DNA of 64,000 nt from Bacteroidales bacterium (GTDB taxonomy: Bacteria; Bacteroidota; Bacteroidia; Bacteroidales; VadinHA17): the NCBI GenBank assembly GCA_018056245.1, contig JAGPFZ010000002.1, forward strand, positions 1 to 64,000, given 5' to 3'. Below, one piece after another: positions 54,482-62,887 of the stretch (its first letter is position 1; each line of letters begins with the position of its first letter). The notes under the pieces were generated by a model. It searched no databases. It worked only from the letters and a program-made list of their open reading frames with translations, and was not told where the DNA came from. Position numbers and translations under genes: made by a program.

Positions 54482-56110
54482 TTAATTACTAGCATTTTTC
54501 TCATTGTTGTATTCTATACATGCCCTTATGAAATCGATGAAAAGAGGATGAGGCTTAACAACGGTACTGCTGTATTCCGGATGGAATTGCACCCCTGTAA
54601 ACCATCTGTGTGAAGGGAGTTCCATGATCTCTACAAGATTTGATTCAGGGTTTATGCCGGCTGGAATCATTCCTTTTTTTACAAATTCATCAAGATATTT
54701 GTTATTGAACTCATACCTGTGTCTATGTCGTTCAATAATTTCACTTGTGCCATAAATCCTGTAAGCCCGTGAGTTGGTGTCGAGTATGCATTTATAGCCG
54801 CCCAGCCTCATTGTCCCGCCCATATAAGTTATATTTTTCTGTTCTTGCATCAAGTCTATTACTGGATATTTTGTTTTATGGTCAATTTCTGTCGTATGTG
54901 CATCTGAAAAGCCCAGTACATTTCTTGCAAATTCAATAACTGCGCATTGCATCCCAAGGCAGATGCCAAAAAAAGGAATATTGTTTTCCCTGGCATACTT
55001 TGCTGTTATAATCTTACCTTCAATTCCACGTGATCCAAAGCCAGGAGCAATAAGAATTCCGTCAAGATCTTTAAGGATTTCGGTGACATTTGTTTCATTA
55101 ATACTCTCTGATGAAATAAGTTTTGTATTGACACAGCACTTATTAGCCGAACCTCCATGCACAAACGACTCAGATATAGATTTATATGCGTCGTGAAGTT
55201 CGACGTATTTTCCAATAAGCCCTACATTAATATTATATTCCGGATTTTTAATCCTTTCAAGAAATTCATACCATTCTTTCAAATCAGGATCATGGCCAGG
55301 AGGAAGATCTAATTTGCGAAGGACTGTCTGGTCGAGCTTTTCTTGAAGCATTCGTATAGGCACTTCATAAATAGTTGAAACATCAACTGATTCAACAACA
55401 GCATATTCCTCGACATTACAGAAAAGTGCAACTTTCTTTTTAATATCTTCTGAAAGAGACTTTTCTGTTCGCAGAACGAGAACATCAGGTTGAATTCCTG
55501 CTTCGAGCAGAGCCTTAACAGAATGTTGTGTAGGTTTTGTTTTTTGTTCTCCTGAAGCTGATAAATAGGGAACAAGTGTAAGATGAATAACTATGCAGTT
55601 TTTCTGTCCGAGTTCCCATTTCATTTGACGAACAGCCTCGATATATGGAAGTGATTCTATATCGCCAACTGTTCCTCCGATTTCGGTAAACACGATATCG
55701 AATTTTTTCCCCAGAGTTACAAGTTTTATCCTTCGTTTTATTTCATCTGTGATATGAGGTATAACCTGGACTGTTTTTCCCAGATAATCGCCTCTGCGTT
55801 CCTTATTTATAACAGTCTGATATACTTTTCCGGTTGTCACGTTATTTGCCTGGGTTGTAGGGATATTCAGGAATCTTTCATAATGGCCAAGGTCGAGGTC
55901 CGTTTCGGCTCCATCGAGTGTCACATAACATTCACCATGTTCATAGGGATTAAGAGTTCCAGAATCTACATTTATATATGGATCGAGTTTCTGAATAGTT
56001 ACTGAATATCCGCGAGCCTGGAGTAGCTTCGCCAGAGAAGCCGATATTATTCCCTTCCCCAGTGAAGAAGCTACACCTCCTGTGACAAATACGTATTTTA
56101 CTTCAGTCAA
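54482..56110 (-). CDS. pyrG: CTP synthase
   Basis: A 542-residue enzyme that makes CTP from UTP, ATP and glutamine. The synthase domain starts YVFVTGGVASSLGKGIISAS and holds SGTLNPYEHGECYVT and IGGTVGDIESLPYIEA; the glutamine amidotransferase domain has the nucleophile motif GICLGMQ and the His-Glu motif FHPEYSS. Length and motifs are complete. Confidence 0.98.
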   Translation of the reverse strand: MTEVKYVFVTGGVASSLGKGIISASLAKLLQARGYSVTIQKLDPYINVDSGTLNPYEHGECYVTLDGAETDLDLGHYERFLNIPTTQANNVTTGKVYQTVINKERRGDYLGKTVQVIPHITDEIKRRIKLVTLGKKFDIVFTEIGGTVGDIESLPYIEAVRQMKWELGQKNCIVIHLTLVPYLSASGEQKTKPTQHSVKALLEAGIQPDVLVLRTEKSLSEDIKKKVALFCNVEEYAVVESVDVSTIYEVPIRMLQEKLDQTVLRKLDLPPGHDPDLKEWYEFLERIKNPEYNINVGLIGKYVELHDAYKSISESFVHGGSANKCCVNTKLISSESINETNVTEILKDLDGILIAPGFGSRGIEGKIITAKYARENNIPFFGICLGMQCAVIEFARNVLGFSDAHTTEIDHKTKYPVIDLMQEQKNITYMGGTMRLGGYKCILDTNSRAYRIYGTSEIIERHRHRYEFNNKYLDEFVKKGMIPAGINPESNLVEIMELPSHRWFTGVQFHPEYSSTVVKPHPLFIDFIRACIEYNNEKNASN

Positions 56111-56152
56111 TTTTTAAAATATTAATAATTTTCTGTAATAGTTGAATTAAGG

Positions 56153-58186
56153 CTATTCTTCATTACTCATCTGGTCAATCAATTTTACTTTCTCTTCCAG
56201 TGTCTTTATAGTTTTTTTGGCATTTTTTATTTTTTCTTCCACTTCTTTTATCATAGTTTCCGCATTCGGTGATTTTGCAAAAAAGCCAATATTATTTTCC
56301 CACAGAACAATATCATTTTCAAGCTGTTTTATTTTCGAAATGAATTTTTCTCTTTCATTACTTATCTTGCGAAACGACCTTGCATTCGATTTCATCGTTT
56401 CGAGTTTTGTCCGGTATTTCAGAATACTTCTGTCTTCATCTCCAATTTTAAGCTTATCAAATTGTTTATTCAATGCATTACGATAGCGGTTATTGATTTC
56501 TTCTTTACGGTTAAATGGAACAAAACCTATGTCGGTCCATCTTTTTTGAATTTCTTTAAGGCGCTTAAATGCTTCCTGCACATCGTTCCCGGCTTCAAAA
56601 GATTCAAGCTGAGCAATAAGTTCCTCTTTGGCTTTAAGGTTATTTTCATACGAGTTATCAAGGCTTGCAAAATATTCGGCTTTTCTGGTAAAAAAATTGT
56701 CGCAAGCTTTTCTAAACCTTTTCCAAATTTTTTCTGAGTATTTTCTTGGTACCGGACCTATTTCTTTCCACTCTTTCTGAAGTTTTATAAATGCTTCTGT
56801 TGTTGCTTTCCAATCGGTACTTTCCTGCATAGCTTCAGCCTGAATACATAATTCTGTCTTCCGCTGAAAATTATTCATTTGAATTTCCTTATTGTCGGCA
56901 TAAAAGCTCCTTTTCTTTTCAAAGAAGGTATCGCATGCCTCCCTGAACCGCTGATATATTTTGTTATTTTGTTTTTTTGGCGCAAATCCTATAGTTCTCC
57001 ACATCTTTTGTAAATCTATAACTATTCGAGCTTTTTCCTCAAAATCTTTAAAAGTTTTAATTTCTTCCCTGTTAATCTCCTCAATTTTTTCGCAGAGAGC
57101 TATTTTTGATTCAAGATTTTTTCTTTGTTCTTCTTTTTGTTTTTCAAAATATTGATGATGTCGTTGATTTATTGTATTTGTAATTTCACGGAATCTCTCC
57201 CATATTTCATTTTTCGATTCATGAGGTACCGGGCCAATTTCCCGCCATGCATTATGATAATCCTGCAATTTGCGGAATGCAACGACCGGATTCGGTTCAA
57301 GCATCAATTCTTCAGCTTTTTCACAAAGTCTTACTTTTGCTTCTAGATTTTTTTTAAGGTCGAGATCGCGGAGTTCTTTGTTAATTTTAATATAATCGTA
57401 AAAAATCTCAACTGCATGGTGGTAATTATCCCATAGCTCTTTAAGCGCATTCTGTGGTACAATTCCAATGGAATGCCATTCATCCTGAAGTATCCTGAAC
57501 TCCTGAAATGTTTTATTTATAGACTCTTCTCTGTTTACCAGATCTTTTATTTTTTCAATTATTTCATATTTTTTTCTTAGATTCTCGAGTTTTTCAGCTT
57601 CCTGAATTTTCCCGAAATCAGTCTTCTTTGATTTATATTTCTCCAGAAGTTCTTTCACACGCTGCTCGAGCGGATCAACATAAATTCTGTAATCTTCAAT
57701 TTTTCCACCACTTTCAAGAAAATTCTTCTTTCTCTCTTCGGCTTCCTGTTTAATTTTCTTATTGAATAGAGCTTTAATGCGTTCAACATCATCCTTTATT
57801 TCGTTGGGAGGTCTGTTTTCAATTATTAACTCGAGAGTTTCAACAAGTTCGGATTTTGAATATCCTGAATAGTCAACAGGGGGAAGTTCGATTTCTTCTA
57901 CATTTTCAATTAAATCAAATTCTTGAATATTTTTTTCATCTGAAACAGGAATGATTTGTGATACGTCGAAATCTTTATTTTCACCCTTTAATTTTTCGTT
58001 CTCCGGTTTTTGATTCATTTCCGTTTTGGCTTCCGGCACTAATGGAAACTCTTGACTTTCATCATTGGACAACTGCTGAACAGATTCATTTATCTGCATG
58101 GAAGGAGTTTCAGTATTTTCGCCGGCATCAACTGATGCTGCGAATTGTTCATTATGAACAGAATCATTCGGATCTTTTTCAATCAT
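56153..58186 (-). CDS. DUF349 coiled-coil protein
   Basis: A 677-residue protein with an acidic, low-complexity N-terminus (about 1-110) and then five or so DUF349 repeats, each with the pattern WxxIGxVP followed by IWxRFR (for example EWHSIGIVPQ, AWREIGPVPHESKNEIWERFR, MWRTIGFAPKKQNNKIYQRFR, EWKEIGPVPRKYSEKIWKRFR, RWTDIGFVPFNRKEEINNRYR). A long coiled coil closes the protein. DUF349 proteins are conserved in Bacteroidetes; the role is unknown. Confidence 0.9.
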   Translation of the reverse strand: MIEKDPNDSVHNEQFAASVDAGENTETPSMQINESVQQLSNDESQEFPLVPEAKTEMNQKPENEKLKGENKDFDVSQIIPVSDEKNIQEFDLIENVEEIELPPVDYSGYSKSELVETLELIIENRPPNEIKDDVERIKALFNKKIKQEAEERKKNFLESGGKIEDYRIYVDPLEQRVKELLEKYKSKKTDFGKIQEAEKLENLRKKYEIIEKIKDLVNREESINKTFQEFRILQDEWHSIGIVPQNALKELWDNYHHAVEIFYDYIKINKELRDLDLKKNLEAKVRLCEKAEELMLEPNPVVAFRKLQDYHNAWREIGPVPHESKNEIWERFREITNTINQRHHQYFEKQKEEQRKNLESKIALCEKIEEINREEIKTFKDFEEKARIVIDLQKMWRTIGFAPKKQNNKIYQRFREACDTFFEKKRSFYADNKEIQMNNFQRKTELCIQAEAMQESTDWKATTEAFIKLQKEWKEIGPVPRKYSEKIWKRFRKACDNFFTRKAEYFASLDNSYENNLKAKEELIAQLESFEAGNDVQEAFKRLKEIQKRWTDIGFVPFNRKEEINNRYRNALNKQFDKLKIGDEDRSILKYRTKLETMKSNARSFRKISNEREKFISKIKQLENDIVLWENNIGFFAKSPNAETMIKEVEEKIKNAKKTIKTLEEKVKLIDQMSNEE

Positions 58187-58377
58187 TTTAATCCCATTTT
58201 CAACGAAATAACATTTAAAACTCCATTAATGTCTCTCTGGAATTTTTAGGGTACGAAATTATTGATTATTTAATTAAACTCAAAGTATTAATACAAATAA
58301 TGACATATAAGTTTCAAAATCGGGAAACAATATTCTTCATTCAAAACAATTTTTAGATTGAGAAAGATTATTAAAAA

Positions 58378-58409
58378 TTTTCAATATAAACAAAATGTGA
58401 TTACCTTTG
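58378..58409 (+). promoter_or_regulatory. Promoter of the 47-residue membrane protein gene
   Basis: TTTTC at 58378-58382, then 19 bases, then TACCTTTG at 58402-58409, a perfect -7 element. The predicted start near 58416 is about 20 bases before the ATG at 58437. Confidence 0.65.
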
Positions 58410-58436
58410 AAAGAAGCATTATTCTTTGTATAAAGA

Positions 58437-58580
58437 ATGGAAAATCAGTTTTATATAATTCTGGCGATTGGTTTTATTGTGGTTTTCATTGTTCGTAAAG
58501 TAAGGAAACAGAATTCAGGCGACCATGAAAATATCAGTAAAAAAGAAGATGATGACTATGAACCTTATTTAAAAAAGTAA
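58437..58580 (+). CDS. Small single-pass membrane protein (47 residues)
   Basis: ATG at 58437 to TAA at 58578-58580. An N-terminal membrane helix (residues 5-19, YIILAIGFIVVFIV) is followed by a basic stop-transfer segment (RKVRKQ) and a charged tail (KKEDDDYEPYLKK). It has its own promoter with good spacing and lies in the otherwise empty 58187-58588 gap, converging on the HlyD gene. The clean topology and promoter support a real small gene; no family name is recognised. Confidence 0.6.
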   Translation: MENQFYIILAIGFIVVFIVRKVRKQNSGDHENISKKEDDDYEPYLKK

Positions 58581-58588
58581 GTTCTGAA

Positions 58589-59911
58589 TTATCTTTTATT
58601 CCTCGAAATAAAATATCTGAAAGGATAAATCATTTTTTCAAGAAGGCTTCTGTCGTCTGTAATTATTTCAGCCACTCCTGTCATATTTTGTGTGAATTCA
58701 AGATTCCTGTTATAAAGTGTAGTGAGTCCATTTTCAAGTTCAATTTCAATAAGATATGAATCTCCAGCAGGAACCAGCGATTTTGAATGTACTCTCCCTC
58801 TCAGCATTCCGTATTCCATATATGGATATCCTGAAAGCTTAATATGTACAATTTGCCCTTCTTTTACCTTTCCTGATTTATGCATTTTAAGATTTACCTT
58901 TCCAATATATTTTCCGGGATTTTCAGGTACAACCGATAAAACAGGTTCTTCCTTTTTTACAAGCTGATTCTCCGACCAGTATCTTGAAAATGTCACAATA
59001 CCGTCGACAGGTGAAACAATTAAATAATTATTTTCCCATATACTAAGAGCGGCTTTTAGATTTTTAAAAGTTTCTTTAAGCGAATTAAGAAGATTTTTAT
59101 ATTCTTCAGTCCGTTTTATGGAATATTCGTCAATCAATTCTCTTCTTGTTGCAATTTCAATATTTCCTGAAGAAATATCAACACGAACATTCTGCAGTTC
59201 TATCTGCTGCATTATCAGGGCCTGTCTGGATTTTTCAAGTTCAGCCGTGGGTATGGTTTTTCCGGCATTAAGAGCAGAGTCGCGTCTGAATTTGTTAAGT
59301 TCAAGAAAATAATTCTCAACGTACAATTTTTCTTTAACCTGTAATCGCGATAAATACGTTTCGAGTTCTTTAATTTCTCTGTTAACAGCTTTTATCTTAG
59401 CTCCGTAATAGTCGTTCGACACAAAGTTGAGTAGGTCGGAGAGTGCCTTATGAAATGTTTCATAACTGGACTGAAGCTCTCCCAATTCTGAAAGATCCAG
59501 GACCGAACTAAGAGCGAAGCTCTCACGGTATATATTGAATGTATCTATGAATGCTTTCAATTTTATTATCTCGTCGAACGATGCAGGGTTTTCCATAACA
59601 GCCAGAATTTGTCCTGCTTTTACATGTTCTTTATCGGATACCATAAGCAGCATTATGCGTCCGGTTGTTTTGGACATTACTCCTACAGGAGGATTTTCAG
59701 TCGTTATTTCAACTGGGGAGGCCACAACATCCGGATATTTTACCAGCCATGAGAAAAGAAAGAAAAGAGCAAACAGGATGAAAAGAACCGTTGTGCCCCA
59801 TCTTAAAATCCTGGGTGGCGGAGTGCCCATTATTTCCTCGACTGGCTCGGAATATTTGATTTCGTGTTTTGCCCGATTCGTATTTTTTCCGGCTTCAGTT
59901 TCCAAGTTCAA
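58589..59911 (-). CDS. HlyD-family membrane fusion (adaptor) protein
   Basis: A 440-residue periplasmic adaptor. One N-terminal membrane helix (about 37-57) is followed by a lipoyl/biotinyl-like half (VMSKTTGRIMLLMVSDKEHVKAGQ), a long helical hairpin at about 115-290 and the second lipoyl half (YLIVSPVDGIVTFSRYWSENQ). Its start overlaps the C39-peptidase ABC transporter gene by 17 bases, so the two form a type I secretion pair. The outer-membrane TolC-like partner is not in the window. Confidence 0.9.
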   Translation of the reverse strand: MNLETEAGKNTNRAKHEIKYSEPVEEIMGTPPPRILRWGTTVLFILFALFFLFSWLVKYPDVVASPVEITTENPPVGVMSKTTGRIMLLMVSDKEHVKAGQILAVMENPASFDEIIKLKAFIDTFNIYRESFALSSVLDLSELGELQSSYETFHKALSDLLNFVSNDYYGAKIKAVNREIKELETYLSRLQVKEKLYVENYFLELNKFRRDSALNAGKTIPTAELEKSRQALIMQQIELQNVRVDISSGNIEIATRRELIDEYSIKRTEEYKNLLNSLKETFKNLKAALSIWENNYLIVSPVDGIVTFSRYWSENQLVKKEEPVLSVVPENPGKYIGKVNLKMHKSGKVKEGQIVHIKLSGYPYMEYGMLRGRVHSKSLVPAGDSYLIEIELENGLTTLYNRNLEFTQNMTGVAEIITDDRSLLEKMIYPFRYFISRNKR

Positions 59912-62081
59912 GCTGGTTTTTAATTAAACTATAATATGCACCCTCTTTTTTAATCAGTTCTTCATGAGTTCCGGATTCTGTAATATGTCCGCTATCAAGA
60001 ACAACTATCTTATCGGCCTCACGAACGGTACTGAGCCTATGAGCAACTACTATCACGGTTTTACCTTTATAGAAGCTTTTCATATTGCCGACAATCACTT
60101 TTTCGGTATTGGCATCGAGTGAGTTTGTGGCTTCATCTAAAATAATAATTTCGGGATTTTTATAAACCACTCTGGCAATTAGTAAGCGTTGCTTCTGGCC
60201 TTCACTCAATCCATGTCCGTTCATACCTACTTTCGTATTATAACCAAGTGGAAGCGATTCTATAAAACTTCTTATGTTAGCCATTTCAGCCGCTGCATAA
60301 AGCCTTTCCTCATCAATTTCCTCTACTCCGGGTGCTATATTGGCAGCAATTGTATCAGCAAATATATAACCATCCTGCATAACGACTCCTACTTTTTTTC
60401 GCCAGGTTTTTAAACTTATATTCTCCAGCCTTATATCGCCTACAATAATTTCACCTGCAACAGGCTTATAGAAGCCAAGTATCATTTTAAGAAGGGTTGT
60501 TTTCCCACTTCCGCTTGTTCCAACAATGGCTGTTACATTATTCTCTCTTATAACCATGTCGATATCTTTGAGCACAAAAGGTGACCTGGGACCTTCATAC
60601 TGGAAAGAAAGATTATTTATATAAATATCCTTGTGCTCAGGTATTTTCTTTACTTTGGCTTCGGGCGCCGCTTCTTCTTCATCCATTGAATGAACCTCCG
60701 AAAGCCTGTCGAGACTTAGTTTTGCATCTTGAGAAACTCTGAAAAAATATATAAGCTGGTTTACAGGAACATTGAGCTGACCGATAATAAATTGAACGGC
60801 CAGCATCATGCCAAGAGTCATCTGACCTTTTATGACTGACATTGCTGATACAAGCGTTATCAGAATATTTGTTATTTCGTTTATAAGAGTTGCTCCAGCA
60901 CTCTGGTATTGAAGCAGACTCAATCCCTTAATTCTGATACGAAAAAGAATTGCCTGCAAATTTTCCCACTCCCACCGTCTATGTAATTCACTTTGTGTGA
61001 GCTTAATTTCCTGCATGCCATTTACAATCTGAATAAGTTTATTATTTGTTGCCGACATTTGATGAAACCTCTGGTAGTCAAGAATGGCTCTTCGTTTCAT
61101 GAAAAGTGATACCCACAGAATATACAAAGCTGTTCCGGTCAGGAAAATTGCAAGAATTCTCAAATTGAAAATTGCAAGCACTATGCCGAAGATAATAACA
61201 TTGAAAAACGAGAAAATAATATTTAGCGAGGCAGATGTCAGAAAATCCTCGATTCTGTTATTATCGTCAATTCTCTGAAGAATATCACCGGTGAGTTTTG
61301 TGTCGAAATATGATATCGGTAATGCCATAAGCTTCTGAAGAAAACCTGAAATAATGGCTACATTAATACGTGTACCGATATGAAGCAGAAGCCAGCTTCG
61401 TATATACTCCACAGAAAAACGACCTGCAACAAGTGCGAGTTGAGCAAAGAGTATCAGATAAATAAATCCAATATCGTTGTTGTTGATTCCAATGTCAATA
61501 ACCGCCTGTGTAAGAAAAGGAATAACGAGCTGGATAAGACTGCCAAGAAATAATCCAATGATAAGCTGGTATATATATTTTTTGTAAAGCTTGAAATATT
61601 TCCAGAGGAACTTGAATCCACCTTTAGGTTTTTCGTCCTCTCCTATAGAATAAAGAGCAGGCGTAGGTTCCATGATCAAAACAAGGCCTACAGGCTCACC
61701 GTCAATAACCGTGCCTGCCCAGTTTTTTTTAAATTCATCGTGAGAATAGCGTATAAGTCCAAGGGCAGGATCGGCAACCCAGATATATTTATCGGATGTT
61801 TTGTAAACAACTACAAAATGTCTTTGTTTCCAGTGAACGATACAAGGAAGAGGCACGTTTAAAAGAAAAGTATTGAAAGGTATCTTTACACCTATTGTCC
61901 TGAATCCAAGTGAATCGGCAGCTTCTGATAACCCAAGAAAGGAAACCCCTTCTCTTGTTATATAACACCTTTTACGCAAGTTTTCAAGCGAGAAATTCTT
62001 TCCGTAATATCCTGCCACCATCTTAAGACAGGCAGGGCCACAGTCCATCGTATCAGGTTGCCGTACAAAGGGGAATGACAT
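59895..62081 (-). CDS. Peptidase-containing ABC transporter (C39, PCAT/SunT-like)
   Basis: A 728-residue exporter. The N-terminal C39 peptidase has an intact triad: C14 in DTMDCGPAC, H88 in WKQRHFVVVY and D104 in VADPA, with the 16-residue His-Asp spacing of the family. Six membrane helices follow at about 165-440, then an ATPase with Walker A GTSGSGKTT, signature LSEGQKQRLLIARVV (E for the usual second G) and Walker B EIIILDEATNSLD. Such proteins cut a double-glycine leader from a peptide while exporting it. No obvious precursor peptide is seen close by. Confidence 0.93.
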   Translation of the reverse strand: MSFPFVRQPDTMDCGPACLKMVAGYYGKNFSLENLRKRCYITREGVSFLGLSEAADSLGFRTIGVKIPFNTFLLNVPLPCIVHWKQRHFVVVYKTSDKYIWVADPALGLIRYSHDEFKKNWAGTVIDGEPVGLVLIMEPTPALYSIGEDEKPKGGFKFLWKYFKLYKKYIYQLIIGLFLGSLIQLVIPFLTQAVIDIGINNNDIGFIYLILFAQLALVAGRFSVEYIRSWLLLHIGTRINVAIISGFLQKLMALPISYFDTKLTGDILQRIDDNNRIEDFLTSASLNIIFSFFNVIIFGIVLAIFNLRILAIFLTGTALYILWVSLFMKRRAILDYQRFHQMSATNNKLIQIVNGMQEIKLTQSELHRRWEWENLQAILFRIRIKGLSLLQYQSAGATLINEITNILITLVSAMSVIKGQMTLGMMLAVQFIIGQLNVPVNQLIYFFRVSQDAKLSLDRLSEVHSMDEEEAAPEAKVKKIPEHKDIYINNLSFQYEGPRSPFVLKDIDMVIRENNVTAIVGTSGSGKTTLLKMILGFYKPVAGEIIVGDIRLENISLKTWRKKVGVVMQDGYIFADTIAANIAPGVEEIDEERLYAAAEMANIRSFIESLPLGYNTKVGMNGHGLSEGQKQRLLIARVVYKNPEIIILDEATNSLDANTEKVIVGNMKSFYKGKTVIVVAHRLSTVREADKIVVLDSGHITESGTHEELIKKEGAYYSLIKNQLELGN

Positions 62082-62260
62082 AACTGCTTTTCATCTCTTT
62101 ATCTCTCGTAAAGATATTTAATTTTAAAAAAGAGCATTGACTTTTACGTTAAAAACAAATTTTTGGAGAATATGAATATGATAAATTAATCCTGAATAAC
62201 AAAATTTAAACGCATTCAGCATTGATTATAATATTGGAACTATTGATTTGTTTTGATTAA

Positions 62261-62292
62261 TTTCCCTTCTATTATGGGAAGTATTATATTTG
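62261..62292 (+). promoter_or_regulatory. Promoter of the sigma factor gene
   Basis: TTTC at 62261-62264, then 20 bases, then TATATTTG at 62285-62292, a perfect -7 element. The start would be near 62299, about 22 bases before the TTG start codon at 62321. Confidence 0.65.
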
Positions 62293-62320
62293 TCAGTATA
62301 CAATAGCATTCTGACTTAGG

Positions 62321-62887
62321 TTGTTAAAGAAATTATCAGATAATGATTTAATTGAAGGAATTCGACGGCAAGACGAAAAGGCACTCAATTATCTGTATGA
62401 CAACTATTACATGATGGTGAAAGAACATGTGCTCAGTTACAGCGGAACTAATGATGATGTATCAGATGTTTTTCAGGAAGCTATTATTTCATTATATCAG
62501 AAAATATGTGAAGATGATTTCAAACTCACAACCGACCTGAAAGGATACTTTTTCACATTAGCCAGAAATATATGGGGACACCAGTTAAGACGAGTGATAA
62601 AAAGAGAAAGTCTCAATTTTGATCTGGCGGACGAAAATGATGAAGATAATTTATCTGATCCTATTTTTATGAAAGTTGTAACCAGGGCTTTTAACAAACT
62701 TAAACCCGATTGCCAGCAGATATTGAAATTGTATTACGATGGATTATCTTTTGAAGAGATTGCCATAAAAATGAATTTCAGAAATGAGAATTATTCAAGA
62801 AGAAAAAAATACCTGTGCAAGGAGGCAATTGTTGAATTAATTAAATCCGATCCCGAATTTATTGAATATCAGCGCTTCTTTAAATGA
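62321..62887 (+). CDS. ECF-like RNA polymerase sigma factor
   Basis: A 188-residue sigma-70 family factor with region 2 at about 22-90 (NYLYDNYYMMVKEHVLSYSG, DVFQEAIISLYQKI, GYFFTLARNIWGHQLRR) and region 4 at about 125-180 (LKPDCQQILKLYYDGLSFEEIAIKMNF). The only start consistent with the upstream in-frame TGA is TTG at 62321. No anti-sigma factor is adjacent. Its last 19 bases overlap the end of the convergent CHAT-protein gene, and the exporter gene is divergent to its left. Confidence 0.87.
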   Translation: MLKKLSDNDLIEGIRRQDEKALNYLYDNYYMMVKEHVLSYSGTNDDVSDVFQEAIISLYQKICEDDFKLTTDLKGYFFTLARNIWGHQLRRVIKRESLNFDLADENDEDNLSDPIFMKVVTRAFNKLKPDCQQILKLYYDGLSFEEIAIKMNFRNENYSRRKKYLCKEAIVELIKSDPEFIEYQRFFK

